Of a stretch of 64,000 bases of DNA, positions 45,701-57,846 are shown piece by piece. Source of the stretch: Motacilla alba alba (lineage: Eukaryota; Chordata; Aves; Passeriformes; Motacillidae). The stretch lies in NCBI RefSeq assembly GCF_015832195.1, contig NC_052027.1, positions 1,364,001 through 1,428,000 of the forward strand. The letters run 5' to 3'. Each line of letters opens with the position of its first letter. The first letter of the stretch is position 1. Made by a program: the position numbers and the translations under genes. A model generated the notes under the pieces. That model worked only from the letters and a program-made list of their open reading frames with translations, ran no database searches and was not told the DNA's origin.

Positions 45701-47074
45701 CCAGGAACTAGGCTTAGAAAATATCTGAAAAGCAAAAATAGGAGAGTTTATGTTCTTACCTTGTAGGCACCAACTCGGGCCCCGAGTTTGGGGTCTCATT
45801 TCTTAGACTGGCAATGGGGAGAGAAGAGCAGGTGTATATGGGAGGCAGGAGAGCCTCTGGCACAAGGATGTGGCCTCTGGTCAGCACTGCATACACTTCC
45901 AGCTGCTTTTCTCCATGCTGGAATCACAGCTGGGAGCTCTGCCCAGGGCGAGGTGGGAAGCAAAGTGCAGTGTTCACTGGGCAGCAGCCTGGAAGAACCA
46001 CGTAAAAGCTTTAACTAGCAAGATGTCCCTGAGACAGGAGCTGCTTCATTCCTCCTTGGATACTTATTCCTTCAAACCCCTCCCAGGTGAGGGGATCCTG
46101 CAGCCCACAGCCTTGCTATCCATGCCTGCTCTAGGCAACAGCCAAGGATTTTAATTCACTCCACCCCTGCCCTGTGCATCTGTGCCAACATTTAGTAGTT
46201 GTTGGTAGAGCATTCCCATTAATAAGTGGATTGCTCTCTTTGGGGTGGTGCAAGGTGGCTCCTTCAGGGCCATCCATTCATCCCAGACATCCTTTGCACC
46301 AATGCCCTTGGCTCTGTGCAAGAAATTTTCACAGGGCCAGGAAGAAGCTTAGGAGCAGCCGTGATGGCACTGACATCAAAGGGCTGCGAGGAACCTGCCT
46401 TTCCATCTCTTCCCAACATTTACATGGAGCAGGTTTTGGAGGCCGCTGTTTCCTTCTATCCCTCCCACTTCCTAATTTTAGGGAAAAAAAAGAACAAGCT
46501 CTGGTTGCCGACCACAAACACACACCTTTGGGAGAGAGGCTCCTGACGCAGCAGAGCAGGATGTCTGCGAGCACATTCAGGAGGAGCCGTCAGCAGCATT
46601 TCCCCGTGGGTGACTCATCCTGCCCGGCCAGCCCTGCCTGTTTGAGGTTTTCCATAGCCCTAGTCCTGGCTTCTTCCAGACTCGGAGCTGCTGTGGGTTT
46701 GGGGGTGTCTCCAGGGTGAGTCTGGATTTCCATGCATTTTGGGTTTAAACAGCTTCATTCTCTCATCAGCGCTAGATCTGAGTGGACCCAGTCCAGGTTG
46801 CTCTCCACAGAAGCCTGCTGGCTGTTGAGGTGACCTTTCATGCCAGGATGAGATTCACTGGCAGCAAAAATACAAATTAAAGGCAATAAGTACATTTATC
46901 AGTAAAGGCAGCCAGTCACATGGCCACATTGCAGAGGTCTAACCCAAATTTAGCATCACGTGGAGATGTTCTTGAAGGTGTGGGGCAGTTTTCCCACCAT
47001 TTTGGGGCTGGACATGGGGAGATACTCTGTGATTTGGGTCCTGCAGGTAGTTGTGCTACTGCACAACCACAAGT

Positions 47075-47325
47075 TGCACCAGGGAAGGTTTAGATTAGAT
47101 GTTAGGGAAATTTTTTCACAGAAAGGGCTGTAAAGCATTAGAACTTGCTGCCCAAGGAAGTGGAGGAGTCACCATCCCTGCAAGTGTCCCAAAAAAAAAC
47201 CTGTGCAAGTGGCATTGAGGACATGGTTTAGTGGTGGACGTGGTGGCAGGGCTGGGCTGACCATTGACTTGATGATATTAAAGGTCTTTTCCAACCTGAA
47301 CAATTCTATGATTCTTCTTGATGAT
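47075..47325 (+). mobile_element. CR1 LINE 3' fragment (second subfamily type)
   Basis: AGGTTTAGATTAGATGTTAGG, TTTTCACAGAAAGGGCTGTA, ACATGGTTTAGTGGTGGACG and AGGTCTTTTCCAACCTGAAC with terminal AATTCTATGATTCTT give a clear CR1 end. Confidence 0.95.
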
Positions 47326-50300
47326 AATGGGTCTTTGGTTTGTGAATAATGAATGACCCTGTGATTAAATTGATGTGAAACTCCCTTGGTGTGTAAATAG
47401 AGGCAAGCTGCAGTTTTTATCTCCTTTTGGGGTCGCTAACACTGAGGGGATAGAATTTTCTTCTTGGAATGCGATTGTACATGATGTTTGCACCCATCAT
47501 TCATAAGGAAAAGTTTCTTACAGACTTAACAGATTGTGTTTCCATCTCTGCTGCGTAAAAACAGTGTTATGGACACAAGCGAAATGGAAATCATAACACA
47601 GCATCTCCACTATTTTAAGAGTCATACTGGAACACATGGAACAGAGATGGAATTCCACTCTTCAGATTTGGTGTTCTGCGTATTTACTTAGCGCTAGAAA
47701 AGGAAAGTGAAAACAAACCCGTTGCCTCAATAAAGCCCAGGAACGGGCTTTGCTCCTGCCCATTCCCTTGGGACCCCATCTCCAGGCAGTGGAAGGCCTC
47801 TGGGCAAGCAAGAGCTGCAAAGTCATTCCTGAGATGAGACAAGAAAGGGGAAGAAAAGGGCTGAGAGTCAGGGTGAGCAGAGCCAGCTGAGGAGCACTAA
47901 TGGGTGAGAAAGCCGAGAGACTGGTCTGAGGGAGGATAGTGCTTCTGGAGGGAAGGGCTGCCTGGAAATGGGTCTGGCTGTTCCTGCTCCGTGGGGCTCC
48001 TGGGGAAGCACCTGCCTCGAGGCAATTTATTCAGCTGTCAGCATGTTCTCACACAGACTCTGGATGCATCCCAGCACTGGGAGTTGGGCTGCGCGTAGGG
48101 TGCTTTTCCCATCTCCTGGTTATTGTTGAAGTTCAGCTTTTTTCCTGTGTTGCACTGGCTCAAACTGCTCCTGTTTCTCCCATGGAGACCTGAAAATAAG
48201 GAGAAGATTGGGCACTTCCACACCAGCAGTCAAGCTCTAAATCAATCAGATTTTCTGAGGGTTTTTTTGTTGTTGTTTTGCCCTTTTTTTTTTTTTTTCC
48301 CCTGTGAACTTCTCCATGCAATTCCAGCTGCCCCTCCTGAGTTACTCTGATTCGGTCCAGGGTTATTCTTTAATTTTTTTTCCTTACACAGTTTCAATTC
48401 CAAGTGTCCCCCTCCCACACGTAACTGCAGCACAGCAGCCAGGACTGGGCGGGCTGCCCTGATCCAAGTGTCCGGCGTGGCACCTCCTGCTCGCGCGTCA
48501 CAATTTCGGGGTGACTAAGCACATTGGCAGTGGCGTCCTGTGGCATCTCCAGAGCACTGCTCTATATTTGTCTTTCCTTCCTCTGGTTGTGTCGGTTTAA
48601 AAGAAAAGAAGCGGGTCCAAGCTGTGTGCTGACAAGACTTGGCGATTCTGGATGGCAGGAGGGGTACGAGGCTCGGCGCAGCGAGTACTGGAAAGATATT
48701 TGTCACTGCAGATTCTGCTTGTCATATGCAGAGATGACATGCAGATCTCCCTCTGACAGATTGATAGTCATTCCGAGATGCATCCACCCACAAAAACCAC
48801 AGACATGCTGCTTGACTCAAATCTTGACTTTAACCACAACTTTGTGATGCAAAACTGGTGGAGTTTTTGGTACTTTTTGTTAAAAATGAAATCTTTATAG
48901 GGGTTTTCCAGCATCCTTGCTAGTTACTAAAAACAAACCAACATCAGCCTACTGGATGGGACAGCTCAGTTTACTCGTGGGTGGTTTTGACATTCAGCTC
49001 ATTAACATGTTTAGTCTGAAAGAATGTTGGAAAGGTAGTAAATAAAAAATTGGATGGAGAAATACAGCATCTCTCCAGAAGTTACTCCTTATGTCGCAGT
49101 GACAATGCCAGTTTCACTTAGAAGGAATATTTGTCCTGATTTTACTCCAAATACCCACAGCTCGTCCTGAGCGAGCTCAAAGCCTGGCCAGTGTGTCTGT
49201 AGAGGTAAATGCACCGTGCTGAGTGTAAAGGTTACACCCCGTGCTGCCCGGGGCCAGCAAGTTCACAGCTTGGCACAGAACTTCCAGCGCGGCGTGGGAG
49301 AACCTGGGCACGCTGGCCCACAGCCAGGGAGTCTCCCAGGGAAACAGGGAGCCACCCCCGTCCCTCAGCACGAGCTTTGTGTCCCCAGGTGGGGAAGGCA
49401 CTCGACATGGAACTGGCTGTTCTGGCACGGGGTGGTTCCACAGGCATCCCCCGGGACCTCCTGTGCGCTCCTGCCACAAGCTCAGGGATGGCCCCGATGG
49501 AGCAGGGACGTTGGACCAGGTGATCCCTTCCCACCTGAGCCGCTCTGGGATCGGATGTGTGCCTGGAATTGCAGCCAGTGGGTCTGCAGAGCCCGGGGAA
49601 CACACATGGCAGTGTCTTCAGCTGCTTATGTTGGAAGCGGGAAAGGGAAAGCACTCCAAATAAGTTTCTCTTGTTCGGAAACACAATGGGCAATTTAAAA
49701 CCCCTATTAGGCATGTGTGGAGGAGCATTTCCCATCCGGGGAGACCAGGGGGATTGCTGTGGAGCCGTATTATGACTTCCTTGATATCAATCAAGCCCCC
49801 ATTATGTAACGAGGTCTCCATCACGCGCGCCCCAGCGCGAGGCCCCGCCGCGAGCACCGAGGCTGCAATCCCGGCTCCTTTGTCCTGCCTTCTGCCAATT
49901 TGCTGCAAAATTGAGGATGAGGCTTGAATTTGCCATTGTGGCGGTGCTGGGGCCGTGGCTGTGCTTTCAGAGCAGTTATTTGCATTGCCTTGATTAGCAT
50001 GTCACCTGCTTCATTAGTGGAGAAAAGGCTCCTCCACACGCTCAGCCAGTCATGCAAATTGAGGAATGCACGGAGATCCTTCCCCTCTAGGACTTTCCAT
50101 TATTAGCAAAATTGGTAGATTCGGTTTGTTCCTTCCTCTTCAGAAGGTCACTTTTGATTTCCACCTCCAAATGGAAGAGACACATTTAAGAGACAAAGTA
50201 ATCTAAGAGACAAAGTAATCGTGGTCCCAAACTTTTAACACCCAGCAGTCCTGTTAATGAAACCTGATGCCAAAGGAAAACCCAGGTGTGTGCAGGGCAG

Positions 50301-52080
50301 GTGGAACCTCCCTGGTTTCAATCTAATCCTTAAACCAACAGCCATCTGTCTGTCACCTGATCATTAATTTTACTGGATGTCAGCGATGTGTTTTAAGAGC
50401 CAAAAAGCTCCCTCCTGTGCAGGACATAAACTCACATTATAGATGCCTTTTTCAGGTTTTATTTTTTTCACTTGAGAGTCCAATAATTGTGAATAAAGCT
50501 TTTTGTGATGTCAGAGATAATCAGCTTTTGTGGAGAAAGAGTACCCCAAATGGGGAAATCAAACAGATCCCTCACACAGCTTTTCTCTGAGATCAGGAAG
50601 TTGCCACGGGGCACCAGATCTCAGTCCAGAATGGGGAAGTCCTAACACAGATTTGACCTCGGAAGCTGCAGGGACAGAACCACCACCAGCCCCAGCAGGG
50701 TTTCCACCATTCCCCGTCTCTGCTGGCACAGCCGTCATGGGCAGAGAAGTTCAGCCGGAAAGAAAAATTTAAAAAAGCTTAGAAAACCCAAGAGTGAAGG
50801 AAGAAAAAAGGAAAAATGTGACGGTCACACATGAAATGTCACTGCAGAAATGAATCTGCAGACAGGAATGACCTGTTCGTGGGCTGAGGGGAGGAACAGA
50901 GTCACTTTCCTCTGCTGACCAGATGACACAGCCTCTGCTCAGGCTGGGGACACGGTGTGACCTCCTGAGCCATCTGTGCCACCCCTGGAACCACCCACGT
51001 GCCCTGCATCCCCACTGCCGGGGGGGCGGCTGTGCTCTGCTTCTCTTGCTGCAGCTGCACCCGAGGGAGAGAACCTCCCTCTTTGCATCTCCCCACAGCT
51101 CCCGGGAAGGCAGAGGCGCGGCGAGAGGCCCGGCTTCCACCCCGCTGGTTTCACACGGATCACAGAGCAGGGCAGGGCTGTGCCAGCGCCCAGGCACTCG
51201 CCGGTTCTGCCTTTTTAAGGTAAAGATGAAGCAACGGCGCACATCCTCAGGGTGCCCTCTCAGGCTGTGCTCAGCCGCCTCCCTCTCACCTGACTGGCAG
51301 AGGTTCTGGGAAGCCTGACAAATTTGTGTGTCTGCTTATCCCTGGATGGCAGGAGGGGAGGGAGTGAGTCAGGTACGTGTCTCTGCCGCTCAGGGAAAAC
51401 GAAATCCCGCTCCTCCGCCGCGCCACGCCGGCGGCAGCCGCAGCGCCGCGCTCCCTCTGCGCACACCTCGCTGCAGAGGGGAAGACAGATTTGCCAGGAG
51501 ATATAGATGGAAATAGATGTGATTAGGGAGTCAGGATCTCACCGATAAATCTGGCTGGGAGACTGCTGGTCAGGCTGCCCTCCTTCCTCCCTCCCCTCAG
51601 GTGCCCTCCTGCTGAGCTCTCCCGATGACCTGAGCTAGGGGCACGCACCCACCTCAGACAGTTGTGTGCACGTACCAGATTAGAGATGATTAATTGTACC
51701 AGGTAGTTCCTGCTGCATCTTAATCAAACACGCATAATCAGCGACGCTCCTGTGCGCACGACACTTGGAGCCGGAGGGGTTTTTAACTCTCACATGCTCC
51801 AATGACAGCCGCAAACCTAAGCTATCAGTGGGGACAGGGTGAAGTATCCCAACCCGGAGTGACCGCAGGTGAAGTTCCCTGGGTGCCAGTGCCTCTCACT
51901 GCTGGAGGAGGGACAGGCTCTGGTTTGAAAACAATCAACCTCTGGCCCTGTGGGCACTGGGAGAAGTCCCATCCTTACCTGCCAGGCCCCCGTGACACCA
52001 CAGCCCAGGACACGTGTGCGTGACAGAACGGCCAAACACCACCTTGGAGAGGACACAAACCACCAGCAGCCTCTGACCAT
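47326..52080. other. Intergenic DNA just downstream of ITPR1
   Basis: No gene is seen. Candidate regulatory blocks lie at 49640-50110, with two inverted octamers ATTTGCAT (49978-49985) and ATGCAAAT (50052-50059), and at 51480-51780. A 16-bp tandem duplication (AAGAGACAAAGTAATC) occurs near 50187-50221, a poly-T run at about 48285-48298, and a small CpG cluster at 51405-51465. Confidence 0.45.
49425..49555 (+). mobile_element. Possible highly diverged CR1 end
   Basis: GGACGTTGGACCAGGTGATC followed by CCTTCCCACC resembles the CR1 3' phrase, but the upstream match is poor and the terminal octamer is absent. Confidence 0.35.
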
Positions 52081-52096
52081 AGAGTATTTTGCATCA

Positions 52097-52102
52097 TTTA
52101 TT
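52097..52102 (-). terminator. ITPR1: Distal poly(A) signal AATAAA of ITPR1
   Basis: The minus strand reads GGTATTTAAATAAATGATGC, followed by a sharp change to GC-richer sequence below 52080. Confidence 0.6.
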
Positions 52103-52916
52103 TAAATACCTATATTTATGCATTTACAAATTTTCATAGCTCTTTCTGTAGCTTTTTTTCTCTTTTTTTCTTTTGTAGACAGTATTGCAGAGAAGTCAGC
52201 TTCTGTAAAATGAGGTCCATGTATAAAACTATGCAGCGGATTGGAGGGAAAAACCAACCAACAACAACCCAACAAGTTTCCTTTCACACTCTGGAGAATC
52301 AGAAACCAAAGAAAGTGACCAAACGAAAGGGGGCAGGGAGAGGAAGGGGTGGGACAGAGCAGCCTCAAACCAGTGGCTCTCACACAAGCATTACACACAT
52401 CAGTGCTCAGCTACAGGACACGTTTCAGTCGGTGCAGTGCCTGTTTGCTAAAGCTTTAGCAGGCACGTAGGTCTCTAATGAAAAAATAGAAGGAGAGGAT
52501 CCCACACACTGAGAATGCAAAGCCTGGACAGCCTCGGCTCGGCCCCGGGAGACTGCACCGACTCGCCAGCAGCGCATCCTCATTCCAAACTTCATTTTGC
52601 ATAAAAAGTTCCCTTTAAGAAATCTTAGCATTTAAAAAACCCGGTGTCTGAGCTCTTCTAGCTTCAGTACTCTAAAGAAATCTCTTGAAAAATACCTCCT
52701 GCTTTCCTCACTCGGAAGATTCAAAATAATGTTTTGCTTTAATCGATACCAATTGAACAGCCCACGGAGTCCCAGCATCATCCCTGGGAGGAAGAGGCAA
52801 CAAATATGGCATTGCAAGATATTTACACACATGGTACAAAAATGTCCAAGGGTATGAAAAAATCACCAGTTACACAATTTTGCAGCAGCCTCATTTACAC
52901 CTGTAATTTTATACCA

Positions 52917-52922
52917 TTTATT
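52917..52922 (-). terminator. ITPR1: Possible proximal poly(A) signal of ITPR1
   Basis: AATAAA in TGTAATAAATGG on the minus strand, about 430 nt after the stop codon. Motif only. Confidence 0.4.
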
Positions 52923-53348
52923 ACATTGTACTAACACACCAGATCCAAAGATGTGCACTCCCTTAGGACATTCAGGAGTTCCAAATATATTGTGATTGCA
53001 TAATTCATATTGCACAATTGTATAAAAACATAAATACTAGCTATTCTATTCTTTTTTTTTTTTAAATACAAAATACATGTCACATAGTCAAATAATCTTT
53101 TCAAGTGCAATTCAGGTGCTCTCTTAAGTCCTTCCAAGGAAAAGGCAATTTTGATAGTTTTGGCACAAAGTTTAACCTCTGTCCCGTGCCAACAGTTCTA
53201 ATCGCAATCCACGCGCCCCCAGCTTGGTAAGAGTAGCAGTCATATACATCTAAGTATAAAACCAGGATATTTACAGGATGCACAGAAGGTTCAGGGAGCA
53301 GCCTCCGGGCTGTTGGGGGTGTCCCGGAGGGGCCGTGACCCTCCCAGC

Positions 53349-56300
53349 TCAGGCTGGTTGCTGCTGCAGGTTCACATTCATGGGCGGGGGGTGTCCAAGG
53401 AGACCGATGCGCTGCTTCTGCTTCCTCTGCTCCGTCATCTGGAAAATTAACAAGTTTGCTCATCAGGCCTCGGCGCTTCCTGTGCGTCAGCTCGCCCAAG
53501 GGCCTGTTGTGCTTGGCCCTGGCTGCGGAGCACTGGCTACAGCCAGCGCCCGCTCCCGGGGCAGGGGGTGGCTCCGTGGCATGGCCACGAGCCCGTCGGC
53601 GTGCCCGGGCACCGCTGTGCCAGGGACAGCTCGGCAGAGCCCGGCAGACAGCGGGGAGCAGCCTGCAGAAACCTCCCCCGTCAGGAATTCTCTGTAACCC
53701 GTCCAGCAGAGGGGGCGGAAAAAGGGGCGAGCCCTGCAGTCAGGCTGGGAATACCCCTGCCTTTGCTGGAAAACGCTGAGCACTCCTGCTCTCATCCCAG
53801 TGAGCCAGCAGCCCTCCCCATCTGCCGAGGCAGGGCTTAACCCCCTGACTGCCACACACCCCAAACCTCGCCGTTCCCCATCTGCTTCCCACCCATTAAA
53901 TAACGCGCTCCCGACCGGTGAACGGGAGACGGATCACTGGAATTACTGATATTCAAAAATCCACAATCCAAGGGCGCCACTCTGCTTTTTAAAAACTTCA
54001 GGAGGTTTCTGGCAAGTTACATAAGCCATGTCAGGACCGACTCTGGCTGGGCAGGGTCTCAGGAGTGAACAGCTGGATCCCACAGCTCCCGCCGCACTGT
54101 GGCTTCAGAGGAGCCACACCATGGGATGGCTCACAGGGAATGCCAGGACAGCCCCATCCCTGCCCCACTGAGGGCACCTGGGCTCCCCCAAGAGCCCCCA
54201 CAGACAGGTTCAGCACACCACGGCACGGGATCCACACTCCCATCCTGCTCCTGCTGCTCCTTCCAGCTACAGCCACCATTTAACCTCTCCAGCTTTTGCT
54301 GTTTAATGACAAATGCCAGCCAGTGTCACTGCTTGTGGCAGCAGCCCCAGCAGGAGGGAGGTGGCGTGTACCTGTTTGGTTCATTTGTAACACACTTAGG
54401 ATCGTGGAATTGGTCAAGTTGGAAAAGACTTCCAAGATCAAATCCAAGAGTCAACCCAGTCCCAGCACCAGGGTCACCAGTAAACCGCTTGAGTGCATCT
54501 GTGTAAAAGCCCAGTTTCGGCGCTGATGGAGATTCCCAGCTGGGGCAGGCAGGGTATCCTGGTGGCCTGGAGCTCTCTGTGGGAATGGGATTGCTCCAGA
54601 CGGGCAGTGCTGGACAGCCTCCACAAGGCTCCTCTGCTGCACGCCCCACACCTCACCGTGTGCCCAGTGGCACTCCCTTAGCCACCAGGAAAAGGGCTGA
54701 AACACCATCATTCCTCTAGAAACCATAACTAACCTTGACCTCAGCCCAGCACCTTGCTCACTGCCTGGCCCGAGGAGAGGCAGAGCTGCTGTTTTCCCTT
54801 TCCCCAGAGCTGACTGCAGCCTCCCGAGGCCAGGGCACACCTCCTGGAATTCTCTCCACAAAAAGCTTCTAAAGGGAACGGGAGCAGGAGAAGAGGGATC
54901 TTCCCAGAGCTCTCTGAACACACACACACACACCCCCCACTCCATACTGAACCTGAACGTTAAACTGCTGCCAACATAACCCACAAGTGGAAATGAAGAG
55001 AGGCCACAAGGACTTGGCTTAAAAATGCCCCTTTGCATTAATTATCTTCACTGAGCAAACTGAGAGGCACAATTTCACATTGCCAAGAAACTGATTCAGA
55101 GGACACGTGGAATAAAAATGGAAAGAAAGAGGAATTAAGAAAAGGGACTGTAGGAGATGTTTTTCAGGCTGGGTAGAAAAGGGATTGTGCACCCTGGTGC
55201 AGGTGTTTGTAGAAGATGTGGCTTTAAAAAAAGGGAAGAATAAAGCAACCAACCATAAATAAGAGGGAGAAATACAATTTTAGTGTCAATGCAGAACATT
55301 ATTAATCCTGCACTACACTTAATGCTGTGGGGAGGGCACAGGGCTGCAGGAGAGAGCAACTTATTGCCATCACATCTACTGGAGAGTGAATCTCCTGCAA
55401 GAGCTTTCCAGCGACAGCACACTTGGGCTAACAGGCCATAAAAGCCAGGCACAGCAAATCCCCAGGGAGCTGCCAGCCCTGGAATTGTGCTGACAGGACC
55501 CAAACACTGCCCAAGGGGCCCGGGGTTCAGCTGAGCCAGGCTGGGCTCCCCGATAACGCCTGGGCCTGACAGAGGCAGCCTGGCTCCAAAGGTTATGGTG
55601 AGCTGGAGTCACCTCCAGGAGCAGGGCACCAGCTGGGCCAGGAGCAGGATCCCCCCTGGACACAGAACCTGCCTGTACCCTGTCACCCTGAGTCACACCT
55701 GGGGCCAGGGGGACTGTCCCCAGCTAGGGCCCGGCCCCAGGAGTGATGCTTGCACTCTGGGAAGGATTTCTGGGTGATTACATCTAATCCCCTGCTGCTG
55801 CAGACAATTATGGTGTAATCTTTTCACACAGAATTAAAGTGATCAGGATTTTAATGGCTCTTGGTGCACTTTGGGGAAGCAGGCGGGCTGGAACTCGGCT
55901 TCTAATAATTAGAGTCTCCAGAAACCTAACAAGCTTGAAGAGCAAATGAATGAGAGGTTTTCCCTTTATTTAATTACAAGAAAATAAATACAAATAAGAA
56001 TTCCCTGAGTTAGTTCCTTTCCTGGAGACAGTTCCTGAGCAGGAGGAGGGATATACTGGCTTTGTCACATAATTGGAGCATCCTGCATCTTCAGCAGGGC
56101 TCTCAATAATGCTTCTTAGGGGAATTCCTAAAAGCTATCAGCACACTAATGAAGCTGGTTTCCTCTCTTGCTTTTACAGTCAAATAGCTCTCTAAAAGCT
56201 AAACCCTTCATTCTTATTTTCACAAAGAGCAAGGAGAGGTTTTAGTGCTTGGTCAGCCAAGAGGGCTGCGAGCTTCAGTCGTGAGGCTGTGGCCAGTGGG

Positions 56301-57846
56301 GAGGCTCCTGTGCCTGCAGAGCACTCGGAGAGAGCCTTCAGCAGGGACACGCAGGACACACGGGGCAGGGTAATTGTTTCCAGGCCAAACACTGCCCGGC
56401 AAGAATTAAAGCCCAGACAAAAGAGCAACTGCCTCTGCCCTCCATCCTCTGACCAACTGGAGCGAGGGGCTCTGTGGCACCGTGCCTCAGAACTAATTAC
56501 AGCCCGGGGCAGCGAGGCTGGCAGCTCCCAGGGCCCCACATTAATCCCTTCCTCACCTCCACAGGGTGCTCGGGACGGCCCGGCTGCAGCCCCAGCGCAG
56601 AGCGTGATCGGAAGGCAGGAGCTGATCTCGGGCAGTGCTGGCTGCCAGGGCCTCCTGACAGAGCAGTGGCTCATGGGGACACCCGGCCAGCAGGGAGGGA
56701 TGGCACTGGTGTGGGGAGAGGAACTGACCCACGGCTGCTGGGCCACTCCTGCCCCGGGCAGCCCCATCCACCAGCCAGGTGCAAGTCAGCAGTTCATCTC
56801 AGCCAGTGCCAATACCTACATCAATTCACTCACCGAACCACCTGGCTCAGGTTATTAATGCACACAGAGAAGCAGCCACCACAAACAGCTCCTGCCAGCA
56901 CAGGCAGCCATGCTCTCCCTGTTCTCTCCAGTTAGGCTGGAATCCCCGGGGACAGCACCAGCTAAAGCCCTGCTGCCCCTGTCTTTCACAAAGCCATCGC
57001 TGGGGCTGGGCCAGGCACCAGCCCCACGACGCCCTCGAGCCCAGCCAAGGCAGAAGCCACCCAGGATTTGCTGCAGAGGAGCTGCTGCACCAGAAAACCC
57101 CCGTGAGGTCTGTGGAGCGCTCGCTGGCTCGCAGCAGCAGCGTGCGGTGCAGTGCAAACCCTCCTGGGATGTGTGAGCTGCAGGCTGAGGGTGGCAGCAG
57201 CCAAATCACATCTGCACAGCAGCCCAGCCGCAGCACGGAGGGACCAGCGCCGCCAGTAACCACTCAGTGCTTCTCCAGTTTCTCGGTGGGTTTTGAGGTG
57301 CACAGGGTGACACAGCCCTTTGTCAGTGTCACACCCTCTGGCTGACAGGATCTCACTCAGCTCTTCGGGTTAAAACCCCAAACAACAACAACAACACAGG
57401 CGGGCTCCCTGCACCAGCCAGCACTGAATCAAGGGAACTCTGGTGATGTTTTTAACACAACTTTTCCCTTTCTGATGTGGCCACTCTGGAACTCACCAGC
57501 TGGGCCAGCACCAGGCGGCTCAGCTGGAGCACGGGGCTCTGGAGGGACAGCTGGTTTGTTCACTGCATTTCTAACCACGAGTCGCTCTGGGGAAGCTCTC
57601 CCTGGGGTCTGGAGAAGCCGTGGAGCTGCAGGAGGGGCTGGCAGGAGCCTGCGCTGCCCTTCGCGGTGCGTGCCCGCTCCTTACCTGATCCTTGAGCTCT
57701 GAGAGCTGCCCAGAGAGGTTGGTCACGAGCTTCATGGTGGACTCCAACTTCTCCTGCAGGTTCCTCAGCTCGTTCTGCTCTCCCTCCGAGTCGCTGCTGA
57801 CCAGTGACATGGCCCTCATCCGGGGGAACCAGTCCAGGTTTCTCTC
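53349..57846 (-). CDS. ITPR1: ITPR1, inositol 1,4,5-trisphosphate receptor type 1, last two coding exons (partial)
   Basis: Two phase-0 exons are visible: 57846-57685 (54 codons, [20 protein letters not shown] onward to LSELKDQ) and 53438-53349 (29 codons plus [19 protein letters not shown] to QQQPA). Both have canonical splice sites. They match the extreme C-terminus of the ER-membrane calcium channel opened by IP3. The first exon holds the Akt-type site RMRAMS and a heptad-rich segment (about [15 protein letters not shown] to LKDQ) that forms the C-terminal coiled coil of the tetramer. The last exon encodes the cytoplasmic tail implicated in 4.1N binding. Relative to the human tail as I remember it, this one has PPP for PPH and an extra Gln in the Pro/Gln end. 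The preceding exon, which should end in WKMYQ, is not found before 64000, so the rest of the gene lies beyond the window. Orientation and order relative to BHLHE40 are as in human. Confidence 0.97.
53439..57684 (-). other. ITPR1: ITPR1 last intron
   Basis: Donor GTAAGG at 57684 and acceptor TTTTCCAG ending at 53439. It contains a CR1 end at 54398-54490 and a short (CA)n near 54918-54934. No other exon or RNA gene is seen. Confidence 0.85.
54398..54490 (-). mobile_element. CR1 LINE 3' end in the ITPR1 intron
   Basis: TAGGATCGTGGAATTGGTCAAG, TTGGAAAAGACTTCCAAGATC and AAATCCAAGAGTCAACCCAGT match the reverse complement of the CR1 end. It lies in the same strand sense as ITPR1. Confidence 0.92.

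Larger units (their letters stand above)
41345..47074. other. Intergenic DNA with AT-rich, possibly conserved blocks
   Basis: No gene is seen. Candidate conserved non-coding blocks lie at about 41680-42240 and 44690-44860. Around 43190-43215 an ATGCAAAT octamer (43192-43199) and a TGCTGAGTCA Maf/NF-E2-type site (43206-43215) sit 7 bp apart. The simple repeats at 42612-42727 are listed separately. Confidence 0.45.
52080..53348 (-). other. ITPR1: ITPR1 3' untranslated region (inferred extent)
   Basis: The AT-rich sequence from the stop to the AATAAA at 52102-52097 is read as a 3' UTR of about 1.27 kb. It carries two Pumilio-type UGUAAAUA elements on the minus strand (53275-53268 and 52827-52820). 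An upstream AATAAA (52922-52917) could give a short form of about 0.45 kb. The extent is inferred from signals. Confidence 0.7.
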
